DNA of 64,000 bases. Source: Helicobacter mustelae. Its GTDB lineage: Bacteria; Campylobacterota; Campylobacteria; Campylobacterales; Helicobacteraceae. Made by a program: the position numbers and the translations under genes. The stretch's first letter is position 1, and the number at the start of each line of letters is the position of its first letter. Shown here piece by piece: positions 25,744-35,504 of this stretch. The notes under the pieces were generated by a model, which made no database searches, had not been told where the DNA came from, and saw only the letters and a list, made by a program, of their open reading frames with translations. Where the stretch lies: positions 372,001 to 436,000 of the forward strand of contig NZ_LS483446.1 in NCBI RefSeq assembly GCF_900476215.1. The letters run 5' to 3'.

Positions 25744-25978
25744 CGATTGCTTTGGCAGATACGCGGTAGTTCAGCCCATTCTTGGCTTTGCAACCCGAAA
25801 TAAAAGCTTTGATGGATGAGATCATTTTCCCTTCTTTACCAATAATCCTACCCACATCGCAATTGGCTGCAAAAATGACAAAATCATAGCCATCCTCAGT
25901 TTTGGTTTCTTGCACCGAAATGACTTCAGGTTTTTCTACAATTTTTTTCACATAGGCAGTCAAAAAATCTTGAATCAT
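25736..25978 (-). CDS. khpA: KH-domain RNA-binding protein KhpA
   Basis: An 80-residue protein starting MIQDFLTAYVKKIVEKPE. It has a single type II KH domain with the GxxG loop in DVGRIIGKEGKMISSIKAFI. KhpA proteins bind small RNAs and mRNAs and, with KhpB, influence cell division in other bacteria. An earlier in-frame start at 26014 would overlap rpsP by 23 bases; the ATG at 25978 matches the family N-terminus, although its ribosome-binding site is weak. Confidence 0.9.
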   Translation of the reverse strand: MIQDFLTAYVKKIVEKPEVISVQETKTEDGYDFVIFAANCDVGRIIGKEGKMISSIKAFISGCKAKNGLNYRVSAKAIDE

Positions 25979-25991
25979 AGAAGAGGAATTC

Positions 25992-26219
25992 TTATTTGGT
26001 AAGTTTTTCAACACGCTCGCTCATTTTTGCCCCCACGCCCTTCCAATAGCTCAGGCGCTCTGCGTCAAATTTCACTACCACTGGGTTTGCTAGAGGATTA
26101 TAAAACCCGATGGATTCAATCCAGCCACCATCTCTCCTTTTCCTAGAATCCGTAACGACGATGCGATAAAAAGGTTTTTTCTTTCTTCCCATTCTTGTCA
26201 ATCGAATTACTGTTGCCAT
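25992..26219 (-). CDS. rpsP: 30S ribosomal protein S16
   Basis: A 75-residue protein starting [22 protein letters not shown], followed by [15 protein letters not shown] and [13 protein letters not shown], all family hallmarks. S16 helps 30S body assembly. It follows ffh by 65 bases and precedes khpA, the conserved ffh-rpsP-khpA-rimM-trmD-rplS order. Confidence 0.98.
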   Translation of the reverse strand: MATVIRLTRMGRKKKPFYRIVVTDSRKRRDGGWIESIGFYNPLANPVVVKFDAERLSYWKGVGAKMSERVEKLTK

Positions 26220-26284
26220 ATAAACTCCTAAGGTATGAATTCTATTCTAGACGCCGTATTATACACAAAAACCCAGGTTTTTCA

Positions 26285-27622
26285 CTATCTTTTTGCGTTT
26301 TGCATCTGCCCTATCATACTCATCAAATCCTGCATTCCTGATTTGTTGGAAAATCTTTTTGCAATCTTTGAGGCATTGTCAAACTGTTTGATGATGCGAT
26401 TAATATCGCTTACCTCAAGCCCGCAGCCCATCGCGATGCGCCTGCGCCTACTGCCATTGAGCAAGTCTGGATTTTCTCGCTCCTTTGGTGTCATGGAATT
26501 CACCATGGCCTTGATGTTTTTGATTTCGCTATGATTTTCTAGATCTACGTTTTTGAGTGCGCTTGCCATATTTCCGATCCCAGGTATCATAGAGACAATG
26601 GAGCTTAGCGATCCTAGTTTTTTGATATTTTCAATTTGTGCGACAAAATCCATAAAAGTAAACTGACCTTTTTTGATTTTCCTGGTGAGATCTTTGGCTT
26701 CTTTTTGGTCGATGATGCTGGCAGTTTTTTCCGCCAAAGTCGCGATATCCCCCGCACCCATGAGGCGAGAAACAATGCGATCGGGCAGGAAAATATCAAA
26801 ATCAGGGATTTTCTCTCCCGTCCCAATGAATCGCAGAGGTAGACCAATTTGATAGGCTATAGACAAGGCAATTCCACCTTTGGAATCACTATCAAACTTG
26901 CTTAAAATCACTCCGCTAACATCAAGTTTTTGATTGAAGAGATCTGCAGTGCGTACGCCATCTTGCCCGCTTAGAGAATCTGCCACATAAAAAATCTCAT
27001 CAGGATTAATGGCGGCTTTGATGTCAGTGAGCTCTTGCATTAATGTATCATCGATGGCCAAACGCCCTGCAGTATCGATGATTAATACATCATATTGATG
27101 CCCCATGGCTTTTTCTTTGGCGCGTTTGGCGACCTCTATTGGACTCTTTGCATCTTGAACATGAAATACTTCCACTTCGATTTTTTCTCCAAGACTTTGT
27201 AGCTGCTTTACTGCTGCAAGACGCTGCAAATCACATGCCGCAAGTAAGACTTTTTTGTTTTTTGTTTTGAGATAGTTGGCAAGTTTTGCACTCGTGGTGG
27301 TTTTTCCGCTTCCTTGTAAGCCTGTCATCAATATTATGGTGGGAGGCTTGCTAGCAAAGACAAATCCATAATTTTTACTAGATTGCAAGATGGATAAAAT
27401 TGCCTCTTGCAAAGAATCTAAAAAGTTCTGTTTTCCAATGCCAAGTGCTTTGGTCTTGCTTTGGACTTGTTGGATGATTTCCTTTGTCACCTTGTGGTGG
27501 ACATCATTTTTGAGCAATGCTTTTTTGAGTTCATCTAACGCCCGATTTAGGGAATTCTCATCATCGTTGAAACGGATTTTTCCCACAATGTTTCTAAAGG
27601 TGTTTCCTAAAGTATCAAACAC
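26285..27622 (-). CDS. ffh: Signal recognition particle protein Ffh
   Basis: A 445-residue SRP54-family GTPase. The N domain comes first, then the G domain with TGLQGSGKTTTSAKLA, the DTAGR motif and GVILSKFDSDSKGG in place of the more usual TKLDGD. The Met-rich M domain (from about residue 300) includes the RRRRIAMGCG RNA-binding helix. It delivers inner-membrane proteins to FtsY and SecYEG with the 4.5S RNA; that RNA gene is not seen in this window. It is the first gene of the minus-strand translation operon. Confidence 0.97.
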   Translation of the reverse strand: MFDTLGNTFRNIVGKIRFNDDENSLNRALDELKKALLKNDVHHKVTKEIIQQVQSKTKALGIGKQNFLDSLQEAILSILQSSKNYGFVFASKPPTIILMTGLQGSGKTTTSAKLANYLKTKNKKVLLAACDLQRLAAVKQLQSLGEKIEVEVFHVQDAKSPIEVAKRAKEKAMGHQYDVLIIDTAGRLAIDDTLMQELTDIKAAINPDEIFYVADSLSGQDGVRTADLFNQKLDVSGVILSKFDSDSKGGIALSIAYQIGLPLRFIGTGEKIPDFDIFLPDRIVSRLMGAGDIATLAEKTASIIDQKEAKDLTRKIKKGQFTFMDFVAQIENIKKLGSLSSIVSMIPGIGNMASALKNVDLENHSEIKNIKAMVNSMTPKERENPDLLNGSRRRRIAMGCGLEVSDINRIIKQFDNASKIAKRFSNKSGMQDLMSMIGQMQNAKR

Positions 27623-27826
27623 ATTTTCTCCTTCATTGAATCAGTCTTTTTTTCGATCTTTGTTTATGATGTTTGGATTAAAAAATATTAAATTCTAACA
27701 CAAAAAAACCAAGGATTAAGAATAAGAGTTTAGAATCAAATCTTGATCTTTTGCGTCCTATTGGGATTTTTAGGTCTTATTGGGGCTAACAAAAGTGTAA
27801 TTCCCCCTGTTTTTTTGGGGTCTATT

Positions 27827-27832
27827 TAGAAT
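27827..27832 (+). promoter_or_regulatory. Likely -10 element of the perR-like gene
   Basis: TAGAAT lies 61 bases upstream of the perR-like ATG. A small hairpin GAGAA/TTCTC (27850-27865) follows in the leader. The 270-base gap also holds the divergent ffh promoter. Found by motif and position. Confidence 0.4.
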
Positions 27833-27892
27833 TCTTCTTCTTGTTTTGCGAGAAGGGGCGTTCTCAAAAACTCAAAAATTAAGGAATCAATA

Positions 27893-28306
27893 ATGAATTT
27901 TGAATCGCAACTGAAGAACAAAAAATTAAAAGTTACCCCCCAGAGAATGGCAATCTTGAATACAATTTACAAGAAGGGTCATATTGGGATCGAGGAGATT
28001 TATGACAATATCAAGAGAAACCATCCCTCGATCTCCCTTGCCACGGTGTATAAAAATATTGCTTCCTTGCATGAGGCAAATATTTTAAGAGAAGTCAAAG
28101 CGCCTTCTCAAAAGCAAAAATACGAGCTTGCCTGCGATAAGCACGTCCATGTCTCCTGTGAGAAATGCGGAAAACTCGAGGATGTTTATCTCAATCTCTC
28201 AGATATTTTGCATCAATGCAGCGGGGTGACAAGCTATAAGATCTATGATGTTAATGCCATTTTCATCGGTATCTGCTCTAGATGTAGAGAGAATCAAAAT
28301 CTATAA
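27893..28306 (+). CDS. Fur-family transcriptional regulator, PerR-like
   Basis: A 137-residue regulator. An N-terminal winged helix (KVTPQRMAILNTIYKKGH, SISLATVYKNIASL) is followed by a dimerisation domain with HVHVSCEKCGK and a closing CSRC pair that together make the structural zinc site. The ISLATVYKN helix resembles Campylobacter PerR and differs from Helicobacter Fur (SISSVYRI, from memory). PerR proteins repress peroxide defence genes and respond to iron-catalysed oxidation. AAGGAA precedes the ATG. The 3' end overlaps the convergent PAP2 gene by 13 bases. Confidence 0.8.
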   Translation: MNFESQLKNKKLKVTPQRMAILNTIYKKGHIGIEEIYDNIKRNHPSISLATVYKNIASLHEANILREVKAPSQKQKYELACDKHVHVSCEKCGKLEDVYLNLSDILHQCSGVTSYKIYDVNAIFIGICSRCRENQNL

Positions 28307-28878
28307 TGGATGTGAGCGGCGTATTCCATGCCTCCCCATCTATCCATTCCCACGCTGGGCAGGATTGTGAGATTGCTTTTGGGTTTGTATTTGGAGGTAA
28401 ATAAGTAGCCAAGTCCCCAGGCGATCGCTCCTCCTACCATTACCTGCCAGATGGTGTGCTTGCGCGCATACACGCGGGATGCTGCTGTCACAAAGGCCAA
28501 AATCGTCACAGGAATTGCGGGCTTCCAGCCATAGCGATAATAAACAAAAGCAGCAGCGCTAAAGGCGCCGCCTGAGTGTCCACTTGGCATGCCCTTGTAG
28601 CTATCACAGCAGGGGCGCTTGGCAAATTCTACATCATAGCCCTTGTCATGCGCGCGCTGGAAGCTAAATTTCATGATTTGGATGACTCCCTGTGTGGCAA
28701 GTGCACCGAGCGCTAATTCTCCAAAACCGCGATAATCTCTCATCCCCAGCGATACTACACCCACAAATATGGGCATAAGTCTGAGCACATCTCCTATCTG
28801 TTGAAATGCATCTCTTTGTTCTTCCATGGCGTGTGAGATCTGGAAGGTGAGAAGGAATGCAAGAAATAGTTTTTTCAT
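28294..28878 (-). CDS. PAP2-family membrane phosphatase (lipid A phosphatase-like)
   Basis: A 194-residue protein with a signal or anchor segment (MKKLFLAFLLTFQISHA) and several membrane segments. The PAP2 motifs are KRP, GMPSGHSGG and SRVYARKH. The last motif continues HTIWQ, where the usual Asp is Gln. Related Helicobacter proteins remove phosphates from lipid A and so affect polymyxin resistance; the exact site (1 or 4') cannot be told. Three in-frame starts exist; the ATG at 28878 is chosen because AAAGAGATGG lies at a proper distance. Confidence 0.75.
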   Translation of the reverse strand: MKKLFLAFLLTFQISHAMEEQRDAFQQIGDVLRLMPIFVGVVSLGMRDYRGFGELALGALATQGVIQIMKFSFQRAHDKGYDVEFAKRPCCDSYKGMPSGHSGGAFSAAAFVYYRYGWKPAIPVTILAFVTAASRVYARKHTIWQVMVGGAIAWGLGYLFTSKYKPKSNLTILPSVGMDRWGGMEYAAHIHYRF

Positions 28879-29298
28879 TTTGGAAGCCATCTCTTTGATT
28901 TTCAAAATTTAGGCCAGGATTATACTAAAAAATTAAGGATTTGATAAAAGAAAGATTCTTGGGTACTGCCAACTTATCTCAAAAAAGATCCCCCAAATCT
29001 CCTCTAAAAAATCGCTAAATTTTTGCACATCAGCACACCAGCGCTCATCAATCTGCCCCCCCCCACATCCCTGTCATACATTTACTGCGTCTACCCCCTA
29101 ATCCCGCGCATCAGCACGTCAATGCACACAACCTGTCACACTCTTACAGGGGAAACGATGGGGTGAGAAAGATCGCTGCAAAAATGGCCCTTACAATTGC
29201 AGTCACAAAGCAGTTGCTGCAAGGTGCGTGTTGAAGTGGCAAAATGGAATGCTTGTTGCTTCCAGGCCTATGAAAATAAATCAAGGGTGTGGGAATCA
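28879..29298. other. Gap between the divergent PAP2 and flgI genes, with a C9 tract
   Basis: No gene is supported. The middle part is unusually C-rich on the plus strand and holds nine consecutive C at 29056-29064, the length at which such tracts slip in Helicobacter. An in-frame extension of flgI upstream to 29197 exists but reads as a Cys-rich non-homologous segment. No sigma-54 site with correct spacing was found. Confidence 0.45.
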
Positions 29299-30315
29299 AT
29301 GAAAAATATTTTTGCATTTTTTGTGTTTTTTGCTTGTTTGTTTGGCGAGAAGATCGGAGACATTGCTAATATCGTGGGAGTGAGAGACAATCAACTCATT
29401 GGTTATGGCCTGGTGATTGGACTCAATGGCACGGGGGATAAGACGAGTTCAAAATTTACCATGCAGTCTGTGGCAAATATGCTAGAGAGCATGAATATCA
29501 AAGTATCTCCCAAAGACATCAAATCCAGAAATGTCGCTGCAGTAATGATTACTGCAACTCTGCCGCCTTTTGCAAGGCAGGGCGATAAGCTTGATATTCA
29601 GATTGCCTCCATTGGGGATGCCAAATCTATTGAGGGGGGGACATTGATTCTGACTCCGCTGAGTGCAGTGGATGGGAATATCTATGCTGTTGCACAGGGC
29701 AATGTGACCTTGGGTAGCTCAGAAAATGCCTTGAGCGCAGTAATTAGCAATGGGGCAACGGTGGAAAAGGAAGTGGCCTTTGATATCTACAATAAAAATG
29801 GATTAACCCTAAGCCTCAAGCAGACAAATTTTCAAAATGCCATTAAAGTGCAAAATATTTTAAATAAAACTTTTGGCAAGGGATTGGCAAAGGCAATCGA
29901 TCCTCGCACCATCAAGGTGCTAAAGCCAGAGGGGCTTTCTTCTGTTGAGTTCTTAGCACTTGTGCAGGAGATTAATGTGGATTATAGCAATCGTGAGCGT
30001 ATCATCATTGATGAAAAATCGGGCATCATCGTGGCCGGAGTGGATATCATTGTGCATCCTGTGGTCGTAAGCAGCGGGGATCTCACCATCAAAGTGATCA
30101 AGGATTTTCTCAATGAAAATGAGTCTGAAAAGTTGGATAATGAAGCATTGCTGGATAAAAAATATAATCTCATTAGCTCAAATGGCAAGCCTACTACGAT
30201 TGCAAGTGTGGTGCGGGCATTGCAAAAAATGGGAGTGAAGCCAAAGAGAATGATTTCAATCTTAGGTGCGATGAAACAAAGTGGCGCAATTAGTGCAGAA
30301 ATTGAGGTGTTGTGA
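29299..30315 (+). CDS. flgI: Flagellar P-ring protein FlgI
   Basis: A 338-residue protein with a signal peptide (MKNIFAFFVFFACLFG), then EKIGDIANIVGVRDNQLIGYGLVIGLNGTGDK, the characteristic FlgI start. It builds the periplasmic ring around the rod in the peptidoglycan layer. The frame is open 34 codons upstream, but only the ATG at 29299 places a signal peptide at the N-terminus. flgJ starts on the last base of its stop codon, followed by flgS, so the three genes are coupled. Confidence 0.96.
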   Translation: MKNIFAFFVFFACLFGEKIGDIANIVGVRDNQLIGYGLVIGLNGTGDKTSSKFTMQSVANMLESMNIKVSPKDIKSRNVAAVMITATLPPFARQGDKLDIQIASIGDAKSIEGGTLILTPLSAVDGNIYAVAQGNVTLGSSENALSAVISNGATVEKEVAFDIYNKNGLTLSLKQTNFQNAIKVQNILNKTFGKGLAKAIDPRTIKVLKPEGLSSVEFLALVQEINVDYSNRERIIIDEKSGIIVAGVDIIVHPVVVSSGDLTIKVIKDFLNENESEKLDNEALLDKKYNLISSNGKPTTIASVVRALQKMGVKPKRMISILGAMKQSGAISAEIEVL

Positions 30316-30611
30316 TGAAAGTAGATGTTTCTAATACTCTAATGGCAGCGCAAAAAAAAGATCTGAGAGTAAGGCCTAGTGAAAATGATGCAAAGCTCAG
30401 AGAGCAAACAGATGCATTTGAATCTTTGATTCTCAAGACTCTGCTAGATACCGCGCTAAAAATGGAGAATCCCCTCTATCCCAAGGAGGCGGGAAATGAA
30501 ATCTATCAAGGCATGTATAAAGATACATTGGCAGGGCAGCTAAGCGGTGGATTTGGCTATAGTCAAATGCTTTTTGATTATCTCAAAGAACAGCAGGCAA
30601 ACAAGCGGTGA
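30315..30611 (+). CDS. flgJ: Flagellar rod-binding protein, FlgJ N-terminal type
   Basis: A 98-residue protein matching only the rod-binding domain of FlgJ: LREQTDAFESLILKTLLDTALKMENPLY, then EIYQGMYKDTLAGQLS. The C-terminal muramidase domain found in enterobacterial FlgJ is missing, as is usual in this lineage, so another lytic enzyme must open the wall. The ATG at 30315 overlaps the flgI stop, with GAGGTG upstream. flgS overlaps its stop in turn. Confidence 0.88.
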   Translation: MKVDVSNTLMAAQKKDLRVRPSENDAKLREQTDAFESLILKTLLDTALKMENPLYPKEAGNEIYQGMYKDTLAGQLSGGFGYSQMLFDYLKEQQANKR

Positions 30612-31873
30612 AAGAAAAAAAACAGAGAAGGGGTAGAAAGGCTGGGAATCTAACAGCTGTAGTAACCAAGCTTAAGAATTCCCATTCTCCAGCAGCCAAA
30701 AATCTCATGACCTCTGCTGCTTCTGGGATTGAAAATCTTGCAGCAAAGAATTTCCCTCAAGATCCCCTATCCCAAAATCCTGCGGCACAAAATTCCCCAC
30801 TTTTACAGGATGCACCCTCTGATGGATCGCAAAACCTTGATCAGGAAAATGTTTTTGATGCCAATCTTTTGCAAAGTTTTGATGCTAAGGATAAGCAAGA
30901 GCTGTTAGATTTGCTGAATGAATTTATTTTGCAGAGCTATAAGATTGAAAAGGAGTTCAAAGATTATAAGGCGCTGTATGAGTGGGTCATTGAGATCATG
31001 CCCCAGGCAATTTGGGTATTCAATGACAATAATTCGATTTTTTATCGCAACACCCAGGCTGAGCAAATCCAAGATATTTTGCAAAACGCAGGGAATTTCC
31101 CCCAAGAGCTGGACTACAAGAAAAAGACTTATTTACTGCAGGGTAATGTGCTAAAGGACAAACAAATCATCACTGCCACAGACATCACCGCACAAAAACG
31201 TCAAGAGCGTCTAGCAGCAATGGGGCAGATTTCTGCGCACCTAGCTCATGAGATTCGCAATCCCATTGGCTCCATTTCTCTTTTGGCTTCCACATTGCTC
31301 AAAAAAGTCGATGCCCCAATAAAGCCCATTATTTTTGAATTGCAGAAATCCCTGTATCGCGTGGAGCGGCAGATCAAAGCTACGCTATTATTTTCCCGGG
31401 GTCTGAATATCACCCGCCAACCCCATCATTTGAGCCAATTGCAAGAGGAGTTGGAGCATATCATTGAGCAATATACCTACACAAAAGAGATTTTTGTGGA
31501 TTATGAGGGGTTTGATTTTGTGGGGGATTTTGATTTTGATTTGATGGGCATTGTGCTGCAAAATTTTATCTACAATGCCATTGATGCCATTGAAGATGGG
31601 GAGTGTCAAAGAGGTTCTATCAAAATCTGGACACAAAAAGAGAATGGGAGGCTGTATTTTTTTATCAAAGATAATGGCAAACCCATTGAGAATAAAAATC
31701 TTTTGTTTGAACCCTTTGCTACGACAAAATTTAAGGGTAATGGACTAGGTTTAGCCCTGAGTTTGCAGATTGTGGAGGCGCATGGGGGGTGGATCGCGCT
31801 CCATGATGAAGCAGGTAAAATTTTTCAGATTGCCATCAAGCAAGAGGCACAAAATGCTGAGGAAAATTCTTGA
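30608..31873 (+). CDS. flgS: Flagellar sensor histidine kinase FlgS
   Basis: A 421-residue cytoplasmic kinase without membrane segments. A Pro/Ala/Ser-rich N-terminus leads into a PAS-like region (YEWVIEIMPQAIWVFNDNNS). The dimerisation helix carries phospho-acceptor H214 in HLAHEIRNPIG. ATP-binding boxes follow (NFIYNAIDAIEDGE, FIKDNGKPI, NGLGLAL). FlgS phosphorylates FlgR, which activates sigma-54 flagellar genes once the export apparatus is built. The GTG start overlaps the flgJ stop. It is slightly longer than the H. pylori protein because of the N-terminal tail. Confidence 0.92.
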   Translation: MKEKKQRRGRKAGNLTAVVTKLKNSHSPAAKNLMTSAASGIENLAAKNFPQDPLSQNPAAQNSPLLQDAPSDGSQNLDQENVFDANLLQSFDAKDKQELLDLLNEFILQSYKIEKEFKDYKALYEWVIEIMPQAIWVFNDNNSIFYRNTQAEQIQDILQNAGNFPQELDYKKKTYLLQGNVLKDKQIITATDITAQKRQERLAAMGQISAHLAHEIRNPIGSISLLASTLLKKVDAPIKPIIFELQKSLYRVERQIKATLLFSRGLNITRQPHHLSQLQEELEHIIEQYTYTKEIFVDYEGFDFVGDFDFDLMGIVLQNFIYNAIDAIEDGECQRGSIKIWTQKENGRLYFFIKDNGKPIENKNLLFEPFATTKFKGNGLGLALSLQIVEAHGGWIALHDEAGKIFQIAIKQEAQNAEENS

Positions 31874-31935
31874 GTAGATCCGGGGTTTTTTTCAAAAAGT
31901 GTAGAGGTTTTTTTAGAAAAAATTTCATTTTCTGA

Positions 31936-31941
31936 TAGAAT
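31936..31941 (+). promoter_or_regulatory. Likely -10 element of gdhA
   Basis: TAGAAT lies 30 bases upstream of the gdhA ribosome-binding site region, preceded by T-rich sequence. Found by motif and position. Confidence 0.4.
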
Positions 31942-31943
31942 AG

Positions 31944-33326
<1,383 letters not shown>

Positions 33327-33386
33327 GCAAGGCACAGAAATTCATCGCATTCTTGCACAAATTTTCATCAAAGGGTATAAAAATCG

Positions 33387-34043
33387 ATGGGGTTGGATTG
33401 GAGTTTTGTTTTTGCAAATATTCCCATATTTGCAAAAGCCCTTGTTTTGACATTAAAGATCTCTTTTTTTGGGATCTTAGGCGCCGTGATTTTAGGCATG
33501 CTGGTGAGCTTTTTGCTTTATTATCAGGTGCGATTTTTGAAAAATATTGCAAAATTTTATATCGAACTCTCACGCAATACGCCACTGCTAATCCATTTGT
33601 TTTTTTTGTATTATGGCCTTGGTCAAGTGGGGATTAAGATTGATGCTTATCATTGTGCGGTAATTGGGGTGATTTTTTTGGGCGGAAGCTATATGGCAGA
33701 GAGTTTTCGCATGGGTCTAGAATCTGTCGCCAAAAGCCAGATTGAGTCTGCCAAGGCCCTGGGGCTTAGCACTAGGCAAATCCTGGGCTATGTCATTTTG
33801 CCTCAAAGTTTGATCTATGCACTTCCTCCTCTAGCAGCCAATGTAATTTTTTTGCTCAAAGAGACTTCAGTGGTTAGTGCCATCGCCCTTGTAGATGTTG
33901 TTTTTGTCACCAAGGATTTGATTGGGACTTATTACAAAACTAAAGAAACCCTATTGCTTTTGATTCTCACTTATTTGATTGTTTTGCTGCCTCTGTCTTT
34001 GTTTTTTCTCTGGTTAGAGCGCAGATACAAAAGGATTTTGTAG
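33387..34043 (+). CDS. glnP: Polar amino-acid ABC transporter permease (first)
   Basis: A 218-residue inner-membrane protein with about five membrane segments. The permease-ATPase coupling loop reads MGLESVAKSQIESAKALGLSTRQILGYVILPQ. SRNTPLLIHLFFLYYG is the typical start of the HisM/GlnP core. It is the first of two adjacent permeases, followed by an ATPase and a binding lipoprotein. The order fits the glutamine-type importer of Helicobacter, but related Campylobacter systems carry aspartate/glutamate or cysteine, so the substrate is open. Confidence 0.88.
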   Translation: MGLDWSFVFANIPIFAKALVLTLKISFFGILGAVILGMLVSFLLYYQVRFLKNIAKFYIELSRNTPLLIHLFFLYYGLGQVGIKIDAYHCAVIGVIFLGGSYMAESFRMGLESVAKSQIESAKALGLSTRQILGYVILPQSLIYALPPLAANVIFLLKETSVVSAIALVDVVFVTKDLIGTYYKTKETLLLLILTYLIVLLPLSLFFLWLERRYKRIL

Positions 34044-34699
34044 TGGAAGTTTTGTGGGATGTGCATACCTTGCTTCGCATTCTTGATGGCATCAAAAATA
34101 CGCTTTATATTTCTTTGGTAGCGATTTTTTTCTCCATTATCGGAGGGTTTTTGTTTGGCATTTTGATGAATAGCCCCTTTTTGCTACTTCGTTTTCTTTG
34201 CCGCCTGTATTTAGAATCCATCCGCATTATTCCCATCATTGCATGGCTTTTTATTGTGTATTTTGGCTTTTCTTCTTTATTCTCACTGAGTGCTCTACAA
34301 GCAAGTATTATTGTCTTTAGTCTCTGGGGTATTGCAGAGTTTGGAGATTTGGTGCGTGGAGCCATTACTTCCATCCCTCCTCACCAGACCCAAAGTGCTA
34401 GGGCTCTAGGGCTTAGCGCCCTGCAGATTCAGTTTTTTGTAATTCTACCGCAAACTCTTTTGCAGCTGCTTCCCTCAAGCCTCAATCTTGCCACACGTAT
34501 GATCAAAACTACGGCACTTGTTTCATTGATCGGGGTGATGGATCTTCTCAAGATTGGTCAGCAAATCATCGAGCTAAAAAGCCTAGAGTTTCCACAAGTA
34601 AGTTTTTTTATCTATGGAGAGATTTTTTTTATTTATTTTGTGTTATGTTATTTTCTTTCATTTTTTGGAGATCGATTAGAAAAAAAACTAAGATTTTAA
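34043..34699 (+). CDS. glnP: Polar amino-acid ABC transporter permease (second)
   Basis: A 218-residue permease paralogous to the one before it. It shows ESIRIIPIIAWLFIVYFG, and the coupling loop RGAITSIPPHQTQSARALGLSALQIQFFVILPQ near residue 110. It starts with GTG on the last base of the upstream stop, so the pair is translationally coupled and probably makes a heterodimeric channel. The ATPase gene follows nine bases after its stop. Confidence 0.87.
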   Translation: MEVLWDVHTLLRILDGIKNTLYISLVAIFFSIIGGFLFGILMNSPFLLLRFLCRLYLESIRIIPIIAWLFIVYFGFSSLFSLSALQASIIVFSLWGIAEFGDLVRGAITSIPPHQTQSARALGLSALQIQFFVILPQTLLQLLPSSLNLATRMIKTTALVSLIGVMDLLKIGQQIIELKSLEFPQVSFFIYGEIFFIYFVLCYFLSFFGDRLEKKLRF

Positions 34700-34708
34700 G
34701 GAAAGAAA

Positions 34709-35443
34709 ATGTCTATAGTTTTGGAAACAAAAAAATTAGTCAAGTTTTATCAAGAAAATCAGATTGTGCTCAATGGCCTAGATGTACAGATCAAAAAGGG
34801 AGAGGTGGTTGTGATTTTGGGGGTGAGTGGATGTGGTAAAAGCACGTTTTTGCGCTGTTTGAATGGGTTGGAATCCATCCAAGGAGGGGAAATTTGGCTT
34901 GATGGCAGGCAGCTAGATCTCAAAAACGACTGGCATGGGGTGCGACAAAAAGTGGGGATGGTGTTTCAAAATTATGAGCTTTTTCCTCATATTGATGTAT
35001 TGGAAAATGTCTTGCTTGCTCCACTCAAAGTACAAAAACGCCAGCGCCAAGAAGTGGAGGAAGAGGCCATTGTTCTCTTGACTCGCATGGGTTTGAAAGA
35101 CAAAATTCATGCCATGCCAAAGCAATTGAGCGGCGGACAAAAGCAGAGGGTTGCTATTGCGCGTGCACTCTGCACAAATCCTGAGGTTTTGCTGCTAGAT
35201 GAGATCACAGCTTCATTGGATCCAGAAATGGTAAAAGAAGTCTTAGAGATTGTTTTGGAGCTGGCAAAAGAGGGGATGACGATGGTGATTGTCACCCATG
35301 AATTGAAATTTGCAAGCATGATTGCAGATAGAATTTTGTTTTTTGAAAAGGGCAATATTCTTGCTAATCTTCCGCCAAAGGAGTTTTTTACACAATCTGG
35401 CAATGACAGAATTAAAAAATTTTTAAGCATTTTTGAATTTTAG
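34709..35443 (+). CDS. glnQ: Polar amino-acid ABC transporter ATP-binding protein
   Basis: A 244-residue ABC ATPase. The Walker A is GVSGCGKSTFLR, the Q-loop VFQNYELFPH, the signature LSGGQKQRVAIARAL, the Walker B VLLLDEITASLD and the switch histidine is in VTHE. It powers the importer formed by the two upstream permeases. AAGGAAAGAAA precedes the ATG. The closest named families are GlnQ/HisP. Confidence 0.93.
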   Translation: MSIVLETKKLVKFYQENQIVLNGLDVQIKKGEVVVILGVSGCGKSTFLRCLNGLESIQGGEIWLDGRQLDLKNDWHGVRQKVGMVFQNYELFPHIDVLENVLLAPLKVQKRQRQEVEEEAIVLLTRMGLKDKIHAMPKQLSGGQKQRVAIARALCTNPEVLLLDEITASLDPEMVKEVLEIVLELAKEGMTMVIVTHELKFASMIADRILFFEKGNILANLPPKEFFTQSGNDRIKKFLSIFEF

Positions 35444-35454
35444 TGCAAATGTGT

Positions 35455-35482
35455 TATGATGCTACCGTGATCCGAAGGGATC
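35455..35482 (+). promoter_or_regulatory. Promoter and 5' hairpin of the binding-protein gene
   Basis: TATGAT at 35455-35460 is a -10 candidate. A short hairpin GATCC-GAAG-GGATC (35469-35482) would lie at the very 5' end of the resulting RNA. A separate promoter plus a stable 5' stem would explain the higher expression usual for binding proteins. The hairpin might alternatively act as a weak terminator after the ATPase gene. Confidence 0.45.
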
Positions 35483-35504
35483 TTAATTTTATACGAGGAA
35501 AAAT

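Noticed and set aside
29190-29206. Sigma-54-like TGG...TTGC upstream of flgI
   Set aside because: The spacing between GG and GC is one base too long for the RpoN consensus.
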